DNA of 64,000 bases. It comes from Prochlorococcus sp. AG-418-O03. GTDB taxonomy: Bacteria; Cyanobacteriota; Cyanobacteriia; PCC-6307; Cyanobiaceae. Of this stretch, positions 19,609 through 27,894 are shown piece after piece. Where the stretch lies: NCBI GenBank assembly GCA_003213855.1, contig QCMJ01000002.1, forward strand, positions 1-64,000, in the 5' to 3' direction. The notes under the pieces were generated by a model. It ran no database searches, was not told the origin of the DNA, and saw only the letters and a program-made list of their open reading frames with translations. Made by a program: the position numbers and the translations under genes. Position 1 is the first letter of the stretch. Every line of letters begins with the position of its first letter.

Positions 19609-21912
19609 TTAGCCCAAGCCGAAAAGGCGAGCGTGGAAGAAGGCCCAAGTAGTCGCGATACCGCCAACTAAGAAGTGAGTAACGCCGACCGCACGACCTT
19701 GAGTAATTGATAGTGCTCTTGGTTGAATTGTTGGAGCAACTTTAAGTTTGTTATGAGCCCAAACAATTGACTCAAACAGCTCTTGCCAGTAACCTCTTCC
19801 GCTGAATAAGAACATTAAGCTAAATGCCCAGATAAAGTGTGCTCCTAAGAACATCAAACCATACATACTTATAGCTGAACCATAACTGGTCAAAACCTGA
19901 GAAGCTTGCGCCCACAAAAAGTCTCTAAGCCAACCATTAATAGTAATGGCACTTTGAGCGAAGTTACCTCCAGTTAGTCCCCAAACATCACTTTGCATCT
20001 TCCAAGAAAAATGGAAAATAACAATTGATAAGCAGTTATACATCCAGAAGAGTGCTAAGAAAACATGATCCCAAGAAGAAACTTGACATGTACCTCCTCT
20101 ACCAGGACCATCACATGGAAATCTAAATCCTAATGATGCTTTATCAGGTATCAATCTTGAGCTTCTTGCATAAAGAACACCTTTAAGAAGAATTAAAACT
20201 GTTACGTGTATTTGGAATGCATGGATATGATGAATCATCAAGTCAGCAGTTCCTAATGGTATTGGAGCGATAGCAACCTTTCCACCTACTTCAACTAAAC
20301 TTCCATTAAATACTTCACTTATAGCTTTATGAGGTAAAGCTTCTGCCGTACCAGCCAATATAGAAGTACCAACAGCAGATGCTTGAATACTCTGTACCCA
20401 TTGAGCAAATATTGGTTGAAGTTGGATTGCAGAATCACTAAACATATCTTGGGGTCTACCCAAAGCTCTCATAGTATCGTTGTGAATATATAGTCCGAAA
20501 CTATGGAATCCTAACCACATACATACCCAGTTCAAGTGACTGATTAAGGCGTCTCTTGCTTTAAGGATTCTGTCTAATACGTTATCAATATGTTTTGCTG
20601 GATCATAATCTCTAACCATTGCAATTCCAGCATGCGCGCCTGCACCTACTATGAATAATCCACCTATCCACATGTGATGGGTAAATAATCCAAGAACTGT
20701 CATGTAATCAGTAGCTATATATGGATATGGAGGCATCGCATACATATGATGAGATACAAGTATGCTTATTGATCCAAGCATTGCTAGGTTTACTGCTAGC
20801 TGAGCATGTCTACTTTCTGCCATGAACTCAAAAAGACCTTGATGACCTTTAGGAGCAGGGAATAATATTGGGTCTCCTTGCTGTGAATCTAATATTTCTT
20901 TCATGCTATGACCAATACCATAATTGGTTCTATACATATGACCACCAATAATTGCTATTACACCAAAAGCTAAATGATGATGTGATACATCAGTCATCCA
21001 TAAGCTTCCTGTAACAGGGTTAAGACCACCTTTGAAAGTAAGGAAGTCAGAGAAAGCTAACCAGTTTAAACTAAAGAAATTACCTGTACCACTTGCTAAT
21101 CCTGGAAATATCTGACCGATAATTTGTGGATCACAAAGTTGATGCGGCATAGGCATATCTGCAATAGTTGCTATTTCTTTACCATTGATGACTAAAGGAG
21201 AGCCTGCATCAATTGCATCTAATAGAGCTGCAGTAGGAGCTCCTATATGAATACAATGGCCAGCCCATGCTAAAGATCCTAGTCCTACTAAACCAGCTAT
21301 GTGGTGGTTAAGCATAGACTCAATATCTTGGAACCACTCCATTTTTGGAGCTGCTTTATGATAATGAAAAATTCCTGCATGAAGCATAAGTGCAGCCATT
21401 ACTACAGCACCTATTGCCAAAGCCATAAGTTCACTTTCATTGGTTATTCCCCATGCTCGCCACATGTGGAATATTCCTGAACTGATTTGAATACCATTGT
21501 AGTTAGCACCAAGATCAGCATTAAGCATTTCTTGACCAACAACTGCCCATACTTGCTGAGCTCCGGGTTTGACATGAGTTGGATCAGCTAACCAACCTGA
21601 ATAATTAGAAAATCTTGCTCCATGGAAAAATGCAGCACTCATCCATATGAAAATGACTGCAAGATGTCCAAAATGAGCTGAAAAGATTTTTCTTGTTGCT
21701 TCTTCAGCATCGCCTGTATGCACATCAAAATCATGTGCGTCAGCATGCAAATTCCAGATCCAAGTTGTAGTTTTTGGACCTTTAGATAATTTAGTTGACC
21801 AGAAACCTGGCTTATCTAATTTGGCAAAATCAATGGGTCTTGGATCGGCCTTAACAGGCTCCTCCAAAACTTTTTTGTTTTTTTCTCCACTTTCTGGTGG
21901 GCTGATGGTCAT
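19609..21912 (-). CDS. psaA: Photosystem I P700 apoprotein A1
   Basis: A 767-aa PsaA, partner of PsaB in the PSI core, with the FX loop [12 protein letters not shown] at about 595-606 and the C-terminal [18 protein letters not shown] block. The start has a GAGG ribosome-binding site 6 bases upstream. Expression of psaAB is light-controlled in cyanobacteria; a leader with two inverted repeats lies before the start. Confidence 0.99.
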   Translation of the reverse strand: MTISPPESGEKNKKVLEEPVKADPRPIDFAKLDKPGFWSTKLSKGPKTTTWIWNLHADAHDFDVHTGDAEEATRKIFSAHFGHLAVIFIWMSAAFFHGARFSNYSGWLADPTHVKPGAQQVWAVVGQEMLNADLGANYNGIQISSGIFHMWRAWGITNESELMALAIGAVVMAALMLHAGIFHYHKAAPKMEWFQDIESMLNHHIAGLVGLGSLAWAGHCIHIGAPTAALLDAIDAGSPLVINGKEIATIADMPMPHQLCDPQIIGQIFPGLASGTGNFFSLNWLAFSDFLTFKGGLNPVTGSLWMTDVSHHHLAFGVIAIIGGHMYRTNYGIGHSMKEILDSQQGDPILFPAPKGHQGLFEFMAESRHAQLAVNLAMLGSISILVSHHMYAMPPYPYIATDYMTVLGLFTHHMWIGGLFIVGAGAHAGIAMVRDYDPAKHIDNVLDRILKARDALISHLNWVCMWLGFHSFGLYIHNDTMRALGRPQDMFSDSAIQLQPIFAQWVQSIQASAVGTSILAGTAEALPHKAISEVFNGSLVEVGGKVAIAPIPLGTADLMIHHIHAFQIHVTVLILLKGVLYARSSRLIPDKASLGFRFPCDGPGRGGTCQVSSWDHVFLALFWMYNCLSIVIFHFSWKMQSDVWGLTGGNFAQSAITINGWLRDFLWAQASQVLTSYGSAISMYGLMFLGAHFIWAFSLMFLFSGRGYWQELFESIVWAHNKLKVAPTIQPRALSITQGRAVGVTHFLVGGIATTWAFFHARLFGLG

Positions 21913-22246
21913 CTAGCACCTCGAAAATAATTGACATTAAAGCCGATTGATCGGATCTTGAACCTATTTTTAATGATAATGTTCAAGAAAACGAATCCCT
22001 CGGAACTTTAGATATTCGTTTCAAAAATAATAAGTCAAAGATTCTTTCGTTATGCATTAACGTAACAAATGTTCTAATGATTGTTACTATATGAATATTT
22101 TGTTAAATTCTAGTCTATGACTAAATTATGAGTATTTTTACCCAAAATTTATATAAATTTCTTAAATTTTTTTTTATATTTCAAAGAAAAATTTTTAAAT
22201 CCAGCGACAGGATATAATTTCAAAGTTACTATCAATAGTTTCTAAT
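21913..22246. promoter_or_regulatory. psaA leader/promoter region with inverted repeats
   Basis: A 334-base divergent spacer between psaA and the cbiG-cobJ gene. On the psaA side CTTGAAC (21957-21963) and GTTCAAG (21981-21987) form a perfect 7-bp inverted repeat with a 17-base gap, and CCGAT-TG-ATCGG (about 21943-21954) forms a shorter one, both within 80 bases of the psaA start. They could be leader RNA stems or protein-binding sites. The remaining part is AT-rich with no gene seen. Confidence 0.5.
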
Positions 22247-24049
22247 TTGAAAGGCATTGCGATAGGTCTATCTAATAATTCAAAAGAAATTTTAAAAAGG
22301 CTTAAAAAAACAGAATTTGTCAAAGACATATATATTGCAGGTTCATCAAAAGAGGATGGGAGGGAAAATGAACTTATTCAAGTACAAAAACCTAGAGAAA
22401 TCTTACTAAAAAAATGGCCGGAGATAGATTTAATAATTTTTATAGGCTCAATTGCTGCATCAATACGCATAATAAATTCATTTTTAACCTCTAAAGATAA
22501 AGATCCAGGAGTAATAGTTATAGATAACAAATGTTCCAAGATAGTTCCTTTAATTGGCTTACATCAGTCAAATACACAAAATATTGCATTTCAAATTGCT
22601 AATTTACTTGGTGGCGAAATTATAGAAACTAATAATTCCAATGATCAAAGCCTCTTAAATCTTGATGCATTTGGGAATCAATGGGGTTGGAAAAGATCTG
22701 GCAAAATAAACGATTGGTCAAAACTAGTAATTAAACAAGCTAAGAACGAAGAAATATTTTGCAAACAATTATCTGGTAATAACTTATGGAAAACTTCAGA
22801 ATCAGCTGAGATTATTAATCAAATTGACAAAAAACAAACCGAAAAACCAGATTCAACATTTTATGTGAGTATATTCGAAAATCATGAAACAACTTGGCAC
22901 CCGTCCGTATTATGGGTTGGTATTGGATGTGAAAGGAACACAAGCAAAGAATTAATAATAAATTCTTTAAATAATTTTTTTGAGTCAGGAAATTTATCAC
23001 AGCAATCAATTGCGGGATTTGCAACTATTGATATTAAAAAAAATGAGAAAGGAATTTTAGAACTTGCTACAGAAAAAAACTTGCCTATAAAATTTTTTAG
23101 TAAAGAAGATCTTTCAAAAATAATTGTTCCAAATCCATCAAATGTTGTGCAAAATGAAATTGGCACCCCTTCCGTAGCAGAAGCCTCTTGCTTACTCGCA
23201 GCAGGAGAAGAATCAAAATTATTAGAAGAAAAAAGAATTTTTAAAAATCAATCTGGGGCAGTAACTATCGCTGTAGCAGAATCAAAAAATCAATATAATC
23301 CAACCCATGGAGAAATCCATATTATTGGAAGTGGGCCTGGTGATATCTCCTTCCTAACCAATAATGCAAGAAAAGCACTTTCAAGATGTACTGTTTGGAT
23401 TGGATACAAAATGTATTTAGATTTAATAAAACCCTTAAAAAGGAATGATCAGATTTTAATTGAAAGTAAACTTACTGAAGAAAAAGAGAGATGCAGTAAA
23501 GCAATTAAACTAGCTGAGGAAGGAATAAAAGTGGCTTTAATTTCTTCAGGTGAATCTGGTTTTTATGGAATGGCAGGTTTACTTTTAGAATTACTTCAAA
23601 AAATCAAAAAAGAATATAGACCTTACTTTGAAGTACATCCAGGTATAAGTAGTGTTCAATTAGCTGCTGCTATTAGTGGGGCACCACTAATGAATGACTT
23701 TTGTTCAGTAAGCTTAAGCGATAAATTAACTCCATGGTCTTTAATAGAAAAAAGAATTGAAGGAGCTCTTGTGGGTGACTTTGTAATAGCTTTATTTAAT
23801 CCTCAATCCATTGAAAGAAACTGGCAGCTAAAAAGTGTAATAGATATATGTTTACAATCTAGGCGTGGTGATACTCCAGTTTTAATAGCTAGACAAGTAG
23901 GGAGAGAAAATCAAACCAAAAAATTTTTCACTTTAAAAACCATTCCTTTTAAAGAGATTGATATGTTATCAATTATTATTATTGGCAATTCTCAAACAAC
24001 CTTAGTTGACGAAATATTTCTCACTCCCAGAGGATATTTACAAAATTAA
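22247..24049 (+). CDS. cobJ: CbiG-CobJ fusion: cobalamin precorrin ring-contraction enzyme
   Basis: A 600-aa protein with a TTG start. Residues 1 to about 115 and about 210-340 look like the N- and C-terminal CbiG domains (cobalt-precorrin-5A hydrolase; IFIGSIAASIRII and LWVGIGCERNTS). From about 355 comes a full precorrin-3B C17-methyltransferase domain (IHIIGSGPGDISFLT, HPGISSVQLAAA, VLIARQVGRENQ). Fusing successive or adjacent ring-contraction steps is known in marine cyanobacteria. Its product would feed (pseudo)cobalamin synthesis, as would the CobO-like gene at 55.3 kb. Confidence 0.9.
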   Translation: MKGIAIGLSNNSKEILKRLKKTEFVKDIYIAGSSKEDGRENELIQVQKPREILLKKWPEIDLIIFIGSIAASIRIINSFLTSKDKDPGVIVIDNKCSKIVPLIGLHQSNTQNIAFQIANLLGGEIIETNNSNDQSLLNLDAFGNQWGWKRSGKINDWSKLVIKQAKNEEIFCKQLSGNNLWKTSESAEIINQIDKKQTEKPDSTFYVSIFENHETTWHPSVLWVGIGCERNTSKELIINSLNNFFESGNLSQQSIAGFATIDIKKNEKGILELATEKNLPIKFFSKEDLSKIIVPNPSNVVQNEIGTPSVAEASCLLAAGEESKLLEEKRIFKNQSGAVTIAVAESKNQYNPTHGEIHIIGSGPGDISFLTNNARKALSRCTVWIGYKMYLDLIKPLKRNDQILIESKLTEEKERCSKAIKLAEEGIKVALISSGESGFYGMAGLLLELLQKIKKEYRPYFEVHPGISSVQLAAAISGAPLMNDFCSVSLSDKLTPWSLIEKRIEGALVGDFVIALFNPQSIERNWQLKSVIDICLQSRRGDTPVLIARQVGRENQTKKFFTLKTIPFKEIDMLSIIIIGNSQTTLVDEIFLTPRGYLQN

Positions 24050-24144
24050 GCTTAGTTAATCCATAATTTTTAAATAGAATGTTTTTCTTTGCTTTTTCTT
24101 TATAAGAAGACTAATCTTTTATAATAACGATTTAAGAAAGTTAA

Positions 24145-24933
24145 TTGAAAAATATTGGTTTAATTTTGTTTGACATTGATGGGGTAATCCGCAGCGTAGA
24201 AAATAGTTACAGACTTTCATTAAAAAAAACAGTTTACAAATTTTCTAGATGGGAACCAAGTTATATAGATATTGATAATGCAAAAAATGAAGGGATCTGG
24301 AATAATGACTGGGATTTAAGTTTAGAACTTATAAAAAGATGTATAAAAAAAAATAACTTAAACCTTAAAATTCCTTCAAGAGAGGAGATAGTAAAATGTT
24401 TTGAAGAGTTTTACTTTGGTGGAGATCCAAATAAAGATAGTAAATACTGGTCTGGTTACATAACAAATGAGGAGTTATTAGTTGATAAAAAGTTTTTTGA
24501 TTTAATTCAAGGTAATGGAATAATCTGGGGTTTTGTTAGTGGTGCAGAGTCTGCTTCTGCAAAATTTGTTTTAGAAAAAAGACTTGGACTAAAATCACCA
24601 CCATTAATATCTATGGGAGATGCCCCTGACAAGCCTGATCCTAAAGGTTTTATTAACTTATCAAAAAAGCTTATTGGAGATAAACTTGGCGAATCAAATA
24701 TTCCCATTGCATATGTAGGAGATACTATTGCTGATATAAATACAGTTATAAACGCTAGAAAGGAAATACCCTCTCAGAAATTCATAAGTATAGGAATAGC
24801 TCCCCCTCATTTACATTTAAATTCTCGATTAAAAGAACGTAATTCTTACGAAACAAATCTTAGAGATGCAGGCGCTGACTTGATTTTAAATTCTATTTAT
24901 GACCTTAAAGATATTAATCTTGACTTGTTTTGA
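24145..24933 (+). CDS. HAD-superfamily hydrolase, cyanobacterial subfamily IA
   Basis: A 262-aa protein (TTG start). Motif I is LFDIDGVIRS near residue 8-17, the SGAESASAKFVLEK segment holds motif II, and YVGDTIADINT is motif IV. A helical cap lies between. It resembles a cyanobacterial HAD-IA group of unknown substrate. It is the last chromosomal gene before the tRNA-Ser islet; a possible TATAAT promoter lies about 25 bases upstream of the start. Confidence 0.82.
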   Translation: MKNIGLILFDIDGVIRSVENSYRLSLKKTVYKFSRWEPSYIDIDNAKNEGIWNNDWDLSLELIKRCIKKNNLNLKIPSREEIVKCFEEFYFGGDPNKDSKYWSGYITNEELLVDKKFFDLIQGNGIIWGFVSGAESASAKFVLEKRLGLKSPPLISMGDAPDKPDPKGFINLSKKLIGDKLGESNIPIAYVGDTIADINTVINARKEIPSQKFISIGIAPPHLHLNSRLKERNSYETNLRDAGADLILNSIYDLKDINLDLF

Positions 24934-24990
24934 AACACATATTAATTAAAAATTTTCTAAATAAATCACGGAGAGGGAGTAGTTCAGAGC

Positions 24991-25030
24991 GAATTCATAT
25001 GGAAGCATATGGAACTATATGAAAGTATGA
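24991..25030. repeat. Degenerate 10-bp tandem repeat
   Basis: Four consecutive decamers align as GAATTCATAT, GGAAGCATAT, GGAACTATAT and GAAAGTATGA, sharing G-A-A and a TAT core. The helical-turn period suggests a protein bound on one DNA face. It lies 12 bases from the tRNA-end repeat. Confidence 0.6.
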
Positions 25031-25047
25031 AAAATAAGAAATGAGGA

Positions 25048-25070
25048 TTTCCTACCCTAAATCCTACCCC
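25048..25070. repeat. CCTACCC repeat pair, left side of islet
   Basis: TTTCCTACCC at 25048-25057 followed by AATCCTACCCC ending at 25070. The same decamer occurs three times on the right side of the islet at 26317-26360 in the same orientation. Confidence 0.75.
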
Positions 25071-25292
25071 TTATGTTTTTAATGCAATAAACCCTTAATT
25101 ACAATGATTTGGGGATGTATTTGGATAATGGAGATTGTGTGGAATCAGGAGTGAGTTAACCAAGGATTAAAAATTTAATGCTATTGGTCAACTCCTGACT
25201 GACTATAAAAAAAATCGTTAACGAAAGGCAAAATTATAGATTTATTACCTATCAATATTCCTACTAGGAAAGAAATCGAAAATTAATTTTTC

Positions 25293-25508
25293 TTATGATT
25301 CCTCTAATTTAGATATTCTACTTTTCATTTCATCTAATTCACTTAAAACATTTCTATCTATTGCATCTGGAATATTAAATTTTATTTTTTCAGATAATAT
25401 TTCCTTGACCAAAGCATTTAATTTAATATTCTTCGAAAGCGCCATAAATTTAAGATTTTTAAGTAAATCCTCGTCAATGTTTATATTTAATTGCGTTCTT
25501 TTTTTCAT
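25293..25508 (-). CDS. Small ribbon-helix-helix-like protein
   Basis: 71 aa. The start (KKRTQLNINIDEDLLKNLKFMALSKNIKLNALVKEIL) matches the beta-alpha-alpha ribbon-helix-helix fold of CopG/Arc-type DNA-binding proteins; a C-terminal helix (ELDEMKSRISKLEES) may be a short coiled coil. It could be an antitoxin-like or element regulator, but no toxin partner is adjacent on its strand. Confidence 0.65.
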   Translation of the reverse strand: MKKRTQLNINIDEDLLKNLKFMALSKNIKLNALVKEILSEKIKFNIPDAIDRNVLSELDEMKSRISKLEES

Positions 25509-25678
25509 AATTTAATTTTAGTTATCTATAAACCCCCATACAATCGTTTTTAATTATTTCTTTAGTTGATCAATAGTATCAAAAGTTATTGAATATTTCT
25601 AGGTTTCTAGTTTTACATTAAAATTATAATTGAAAATTATTTTTATTTAATTAGTTTATTTGGAAACTTTTTCTCTCA

Positions 25679-25813
25679 ATGAATAAACAAGTTTTAAGCA
25701 TAATTTTGGAAGAAAAAGTTTTAAAAAACTTAAGAAAATGTGCTGATAGAGAGGGAATATCTATTGAAGAATATGTAATAAAAGTCTTAGAGGAATTTAA
25801 TAATGTTAAGTGA
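25679..25813 (+). CDS. 44-aa ribbon-helix-helix-like peptide
   Basis: A small ORF with ATG at 25679 (residues NKQVLSIILEEKVLKNLRK, then REGISIEEYVIKVLEEF) that has the strand-helix-helix pattern of ribbon-helix-helix proteins. Its last 11 bases overlap the start of the NTF2-like gene in another frame, as in translationally coupled pairs. This pattern, and the similarity in fold to the nearby 71-aa protein, supports it as a real gene. Confidence 0.6.
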   Translation: MNKQVLSIILEEKVLKNLRKCADREGISIEEYVIKVLEEFNNVK

Positions 25814-26204
25814 CGAAGAAAAAATTATTCAATTAATAGATAACTTTACAGCGAATGATTATGGTGAGTTTTTGCGTAATAATGCAACGAAAGATTTTTT
25901 ATTTATTCGCCCAAGTGGTAATCCAATAGATGCTTCAGGTTTTATAAAAATGAGAACTTCTGGTGACTTATCTTACGATGGATATACGGATATTAAAAAA
26001 ATTCATAAATTAGAGTTTATTTCAGATGATGTTTCTATGTGTGTTTTCACTTTGAGGACTAGTTTCGTTTACAAAGACATTCAAAATAATGATTTAGCTA
26101 CTGTTACCTCGATAATAAAAAAAATTAATGATCAATGGAAATTCTCATGGATACATAGATCATCTGGAGATTCAGACCTTTCACTATGGGACTTATACTT
26201 GTGA
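25803..26204 (+). CDS. NTF2/SnoaL-like (DUF4440-type) protein
   Basis: 133 aa with the cone-shaped NTF2-like pattern: an N-terminal helix (SDEEKIIQLIDNFTAND), a strand region (FLFIRPSGNPIDASGFIKM) and paired C-terminal strands (VTSIIKKINDQWKFSWIHRSS). Family members range from enzymes to binding proteins; no catalytic set is clear here. It is coupled to the 44-aa gene and lies inside the islet. Confidence 0.7.
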   Translation: MLSDEEKIIQLIDNFTANDYGEFLRNNATKDFLFIRPSGNPIDASGFIKMRTSGDLSYDGYTDIKKIHKLEFISDDVSMCVFTLRTSFVYKDIQNNDLATVTSIIKKINDQWKFSWIHRSSGDSDLSLWDLYL

Positions 26205-26368
26205 TGGTAATAAAAGGATTAACTTAATTCAAAATGTTCTTTGATCAGTTTCAGCTTGTATCCATATCTGTCGGATGGTTTTGTCGTGATGCAGGTATAC
26301 CCTGCTACGACTGCTATTTCCTACCCTCTACCAAATAATTTCCTACCCTATTTCCTACCCCCAAAACA
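26205..26368. other. Non-coding right part of islet with hairpin and repeats
   Basis: A compound inverted repeat, GTCGT (26283-26287) and GCAGG (26291-26295) against CCTGC (26301-26305) and ACGAC (26307-26311) with a 5-base loop, lies just before three TTTCCTACCC repeats. No gene is convincing here. The hairpin has no T-run, so it is unlikely to be a terminator. Confidence 0.55.
26317..26360. repeat. Three TTTCCTACCC direct repeats
   Basis: Exact copies at 26317-26326, 26339-26348 and 26351-26360. A fourth copy is at 25048. Spacing is 22 then 12 bases, about two turns and one turn of DNA, which suits repeated binding of one protein, such as recombinase arm sites. Confidence 0.8.
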
Positions 26369-26461
26369 TTAAATTCCGTGATACTCTGTGAATGTCTCTG
26401 ATTTTCCTTTTTCTGCAAAAGTATTAGTATCACTAGCTTCAGGAACATTATGAACTTCCAT
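26369..26461 (-). CDS. Possible 30-aa peptide downstream of tRNA-Ser
   Basis: ATG at 26461 opens 30 codons (MEVHNVPEASDTNTF... ending EYHGI). A GGA ribosome-binding-like stretch lies 5 bases upstream, partly inside a small hairpin (CTCTT-CCAA-AAGAG, 26463-26476) that abuts the tRNA 3' end. It is hydrophilic and acidic with no recognised family. Too short to be sure. Confidence 0.4.
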   Translation of the reverse strand: MEVHNVPEASDTNTFAEKGKSETFTEYHGI

Positions 26462-26476
26462 ACTCTTCCAAAAGAG

Positions 26477-26565
26477 CGGAGAGGGAGGGATTCGAACCCT
26501 CGACAAAAGTTACCTCCTGTAACTCCTTAGCAGGGAGCCGCTTTCAACCACTCAGCCACCTCTCC
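26477..26565 (-). tRNA. tRNA-Ser (anticodon GCT)
   Basis: 89 bases. The acceptor stem GGAGAGG pairs with CCTCTCC, the discriminator is G, the T arm carries GGTTCGAAT, and the anticodon loop CTGCTAA reads AGC/AGT codons. A long variable arm marks a class II serine tRNA. CCA is not encoded. Its 3' end is the likely target of the neighbouring islet. Confidence 0.97.
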
Positions 26566-26626
26566 AGTTCTTATACATTATCAATTTTTATGCAAACATT
26601 CAAAATTTTTTATTTAATCGAAATGT

Positions 26627-27826
26627 CTAATCTACTTGAACTTTCGGTAATCTATTTTTAAAAGAACAGAGAATTTCCCAAGGGATAGTATTAGATTTTC
26701 TTGCCCATTCAAGAGGAGAAATAGTTTTATCTCCATCAGATCCTAGTAATACCATGGTACTACCAACTTTAATATCATTAGAATCTGTTATGTCTACCAT
26801 CATTTGGTCCATAGTTATAGATCCAACTTGAGGATAAAATTTATTATTATGGATAACGTTAATTTTGCCTGAAAGATTTCTTGGTAAACCATCTGCATAA
26901 CCAATACTTAATACAGCTAACTTAGTTTTTCTATGACTTACAAATTTGCCTCCATAACTTACACTTACACCTTTATCAATAGTTCTTATAAAAGCTACTT
27001 TGACCTTCAAAGATAAAACTGGTTTAAGCAATAATTTTTTATTTAATTTTGAAAAAGGTTTATATCCATACATAGATAATCCGACGCGTACCATATGAAA
27101 ATGGAAATTTTTATCAAGAAGCATTCCTGCTGAATTAGCCAAATGAATGTTGATATTTTTATTTCTATCAACATTAATTTGCTTTAATAATTCCTGAAAC
27201 TTCTGCCTTTGTAATTGTGTAATACTTTTTGGATCTAATGCGTTGAGTTCATCTGCAGATGATAAATGACTATATATTCCCTGAATAGAAATGTTGTCAA
27301 AAGATTTGATTTTTTCAAATTGCTGAACAAATTTATTGTATTCAAATCCTAATCTTGACATCCCCGTATCAACTTTAAGATGTAAAAAAAATTTCAATCC
27401 AAAGTGCTTACCAATGTTATTGCAAATTAAACATTCTCTTATACTACTGATAGTTGGCATAAGATCATTTTTAAAACATATAATAAGATCCCTTTTCGTA
27501 TAAAGATTTCCGAGGATAAGTATTGGTTTTTTAACTCCAGAATAACGAAGCTTAATGCCTTCATTTAATGTGGCAACACCCAATTGAGATGCTCCACCTT
27601 TGATAGCATACTCTGATACTAATTTCGCATCATGTCCATATCCATCAGCTTTAACGACTGCCATAAATTGACAATTTTTACTTAATTTTGATCTTAACTG
27701 TCTAACATTTGTTTCTATTGCTTTACCTTTAACTTCAATCCATGCTCTTTGTTTTAGATCAATATCTTTTTCAACATTTGGAAATTTGTCAAAATTAAAT
27801 ACCTGATTTGTTTGACTATTTTGCAT
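26627..27826 (-). CDS. alr: Alanine racemase
   Basis: A 399-aa PLP enzyme that makes D-alanine for peptidoglycan. The PLP lysine is K59 (AVVKADGYGHDA), and the catalytic tyrosine lies in VSYGGKF. The C-terminal beta domain has the TMDQMMVDIT signature. Its start codon faces the HNH nuclease gene. Confidence 0.97.
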   Translation of the reverse strand: MQNSQTNQVFNFDKFPNVEKDIDLKQRAWIEVKGKAIETNVRQLRSKLSKNCQFMAVVKADGYGHDAKLVSEYAIKGGASQLGVATLNEGIKLRYSGVKKPILILGNLYTKRDLIICFKNDLMPTISSIRECLICNNIGKHFGLKFFLHLKVDTGMSRLGFEYNKFVQQFEKIKSFDNISIQGIYSHLSSADELNALDPKSITQLQRQKFQELLKQINVDRNKNINIHLANSAGMLLDKNFHFHMVRVGLSMYGYKPFSKLNKKLLLKPVLSLKVKVAFIRTIDKGVSVSYGGKFVSHRKTKLAVLSIGYADGLPRNLSGKINVIHNNKFYPQVGSITMDQMMVDITDSNDIKVGSTMVLLGSDGDKTISPLEWARKSNTIPWEILCSFKNRLPKVQVD

Positions 27827-27894
27827 TAACTTTGCACAAATATATGCGCTTATTGAAATATACAGTTAGCATGACATGTAAATTGTATTTTGGC

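Larger units (their letters stand above)
24934..25292. other. Non-coding left end of the islet
   Basis: 359 bases with no convincing gene. They hold the tRNA-end repeat (24969), a decamer repeat (24991-25030), two CCTACCC motifs (25048-25070) and an imperfect inverted repeat (TCAGGAGT with downstream TTAACCA at 25145-25162 against TGGTCAACTCCTGA at 25185-25198). The density of short repeats suggests recombinase binding sites. Confidence 0.5.
24969..26487. mobile_element. Putative tRNA-Ser-associated integrative islet or remnant
   Basis: The 11 bases CGGAGAGGGAG at 24969-24979 repeat, in the same orientation, the 3' end of tRNA-Ser(GCT) at 26477-26487; a few more bases match beyond. Such a partial repeat of a tRNA end is what tyrosine-recombinase integration leaves. 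Between the repeats lie CCTACCC clusters near both ends, a decamer repeat, two ribbon-helix-helix genes, an NTF2-like gene and a possible 30-aa ORF, but no integrase. It could be a decayed or minimal element like the tRNA-targeted elements described in Prochlorococcus (tycheposons). The 11-bp match alone could be chance; the combination is more persuasive. Confidence 0.45.

Noticed and set aside
26317..26360. CRISPR array
   Set aside because: The repeats are only 10 bases with 2-12-base gaps, without spacer-sized unique units or cas genes.
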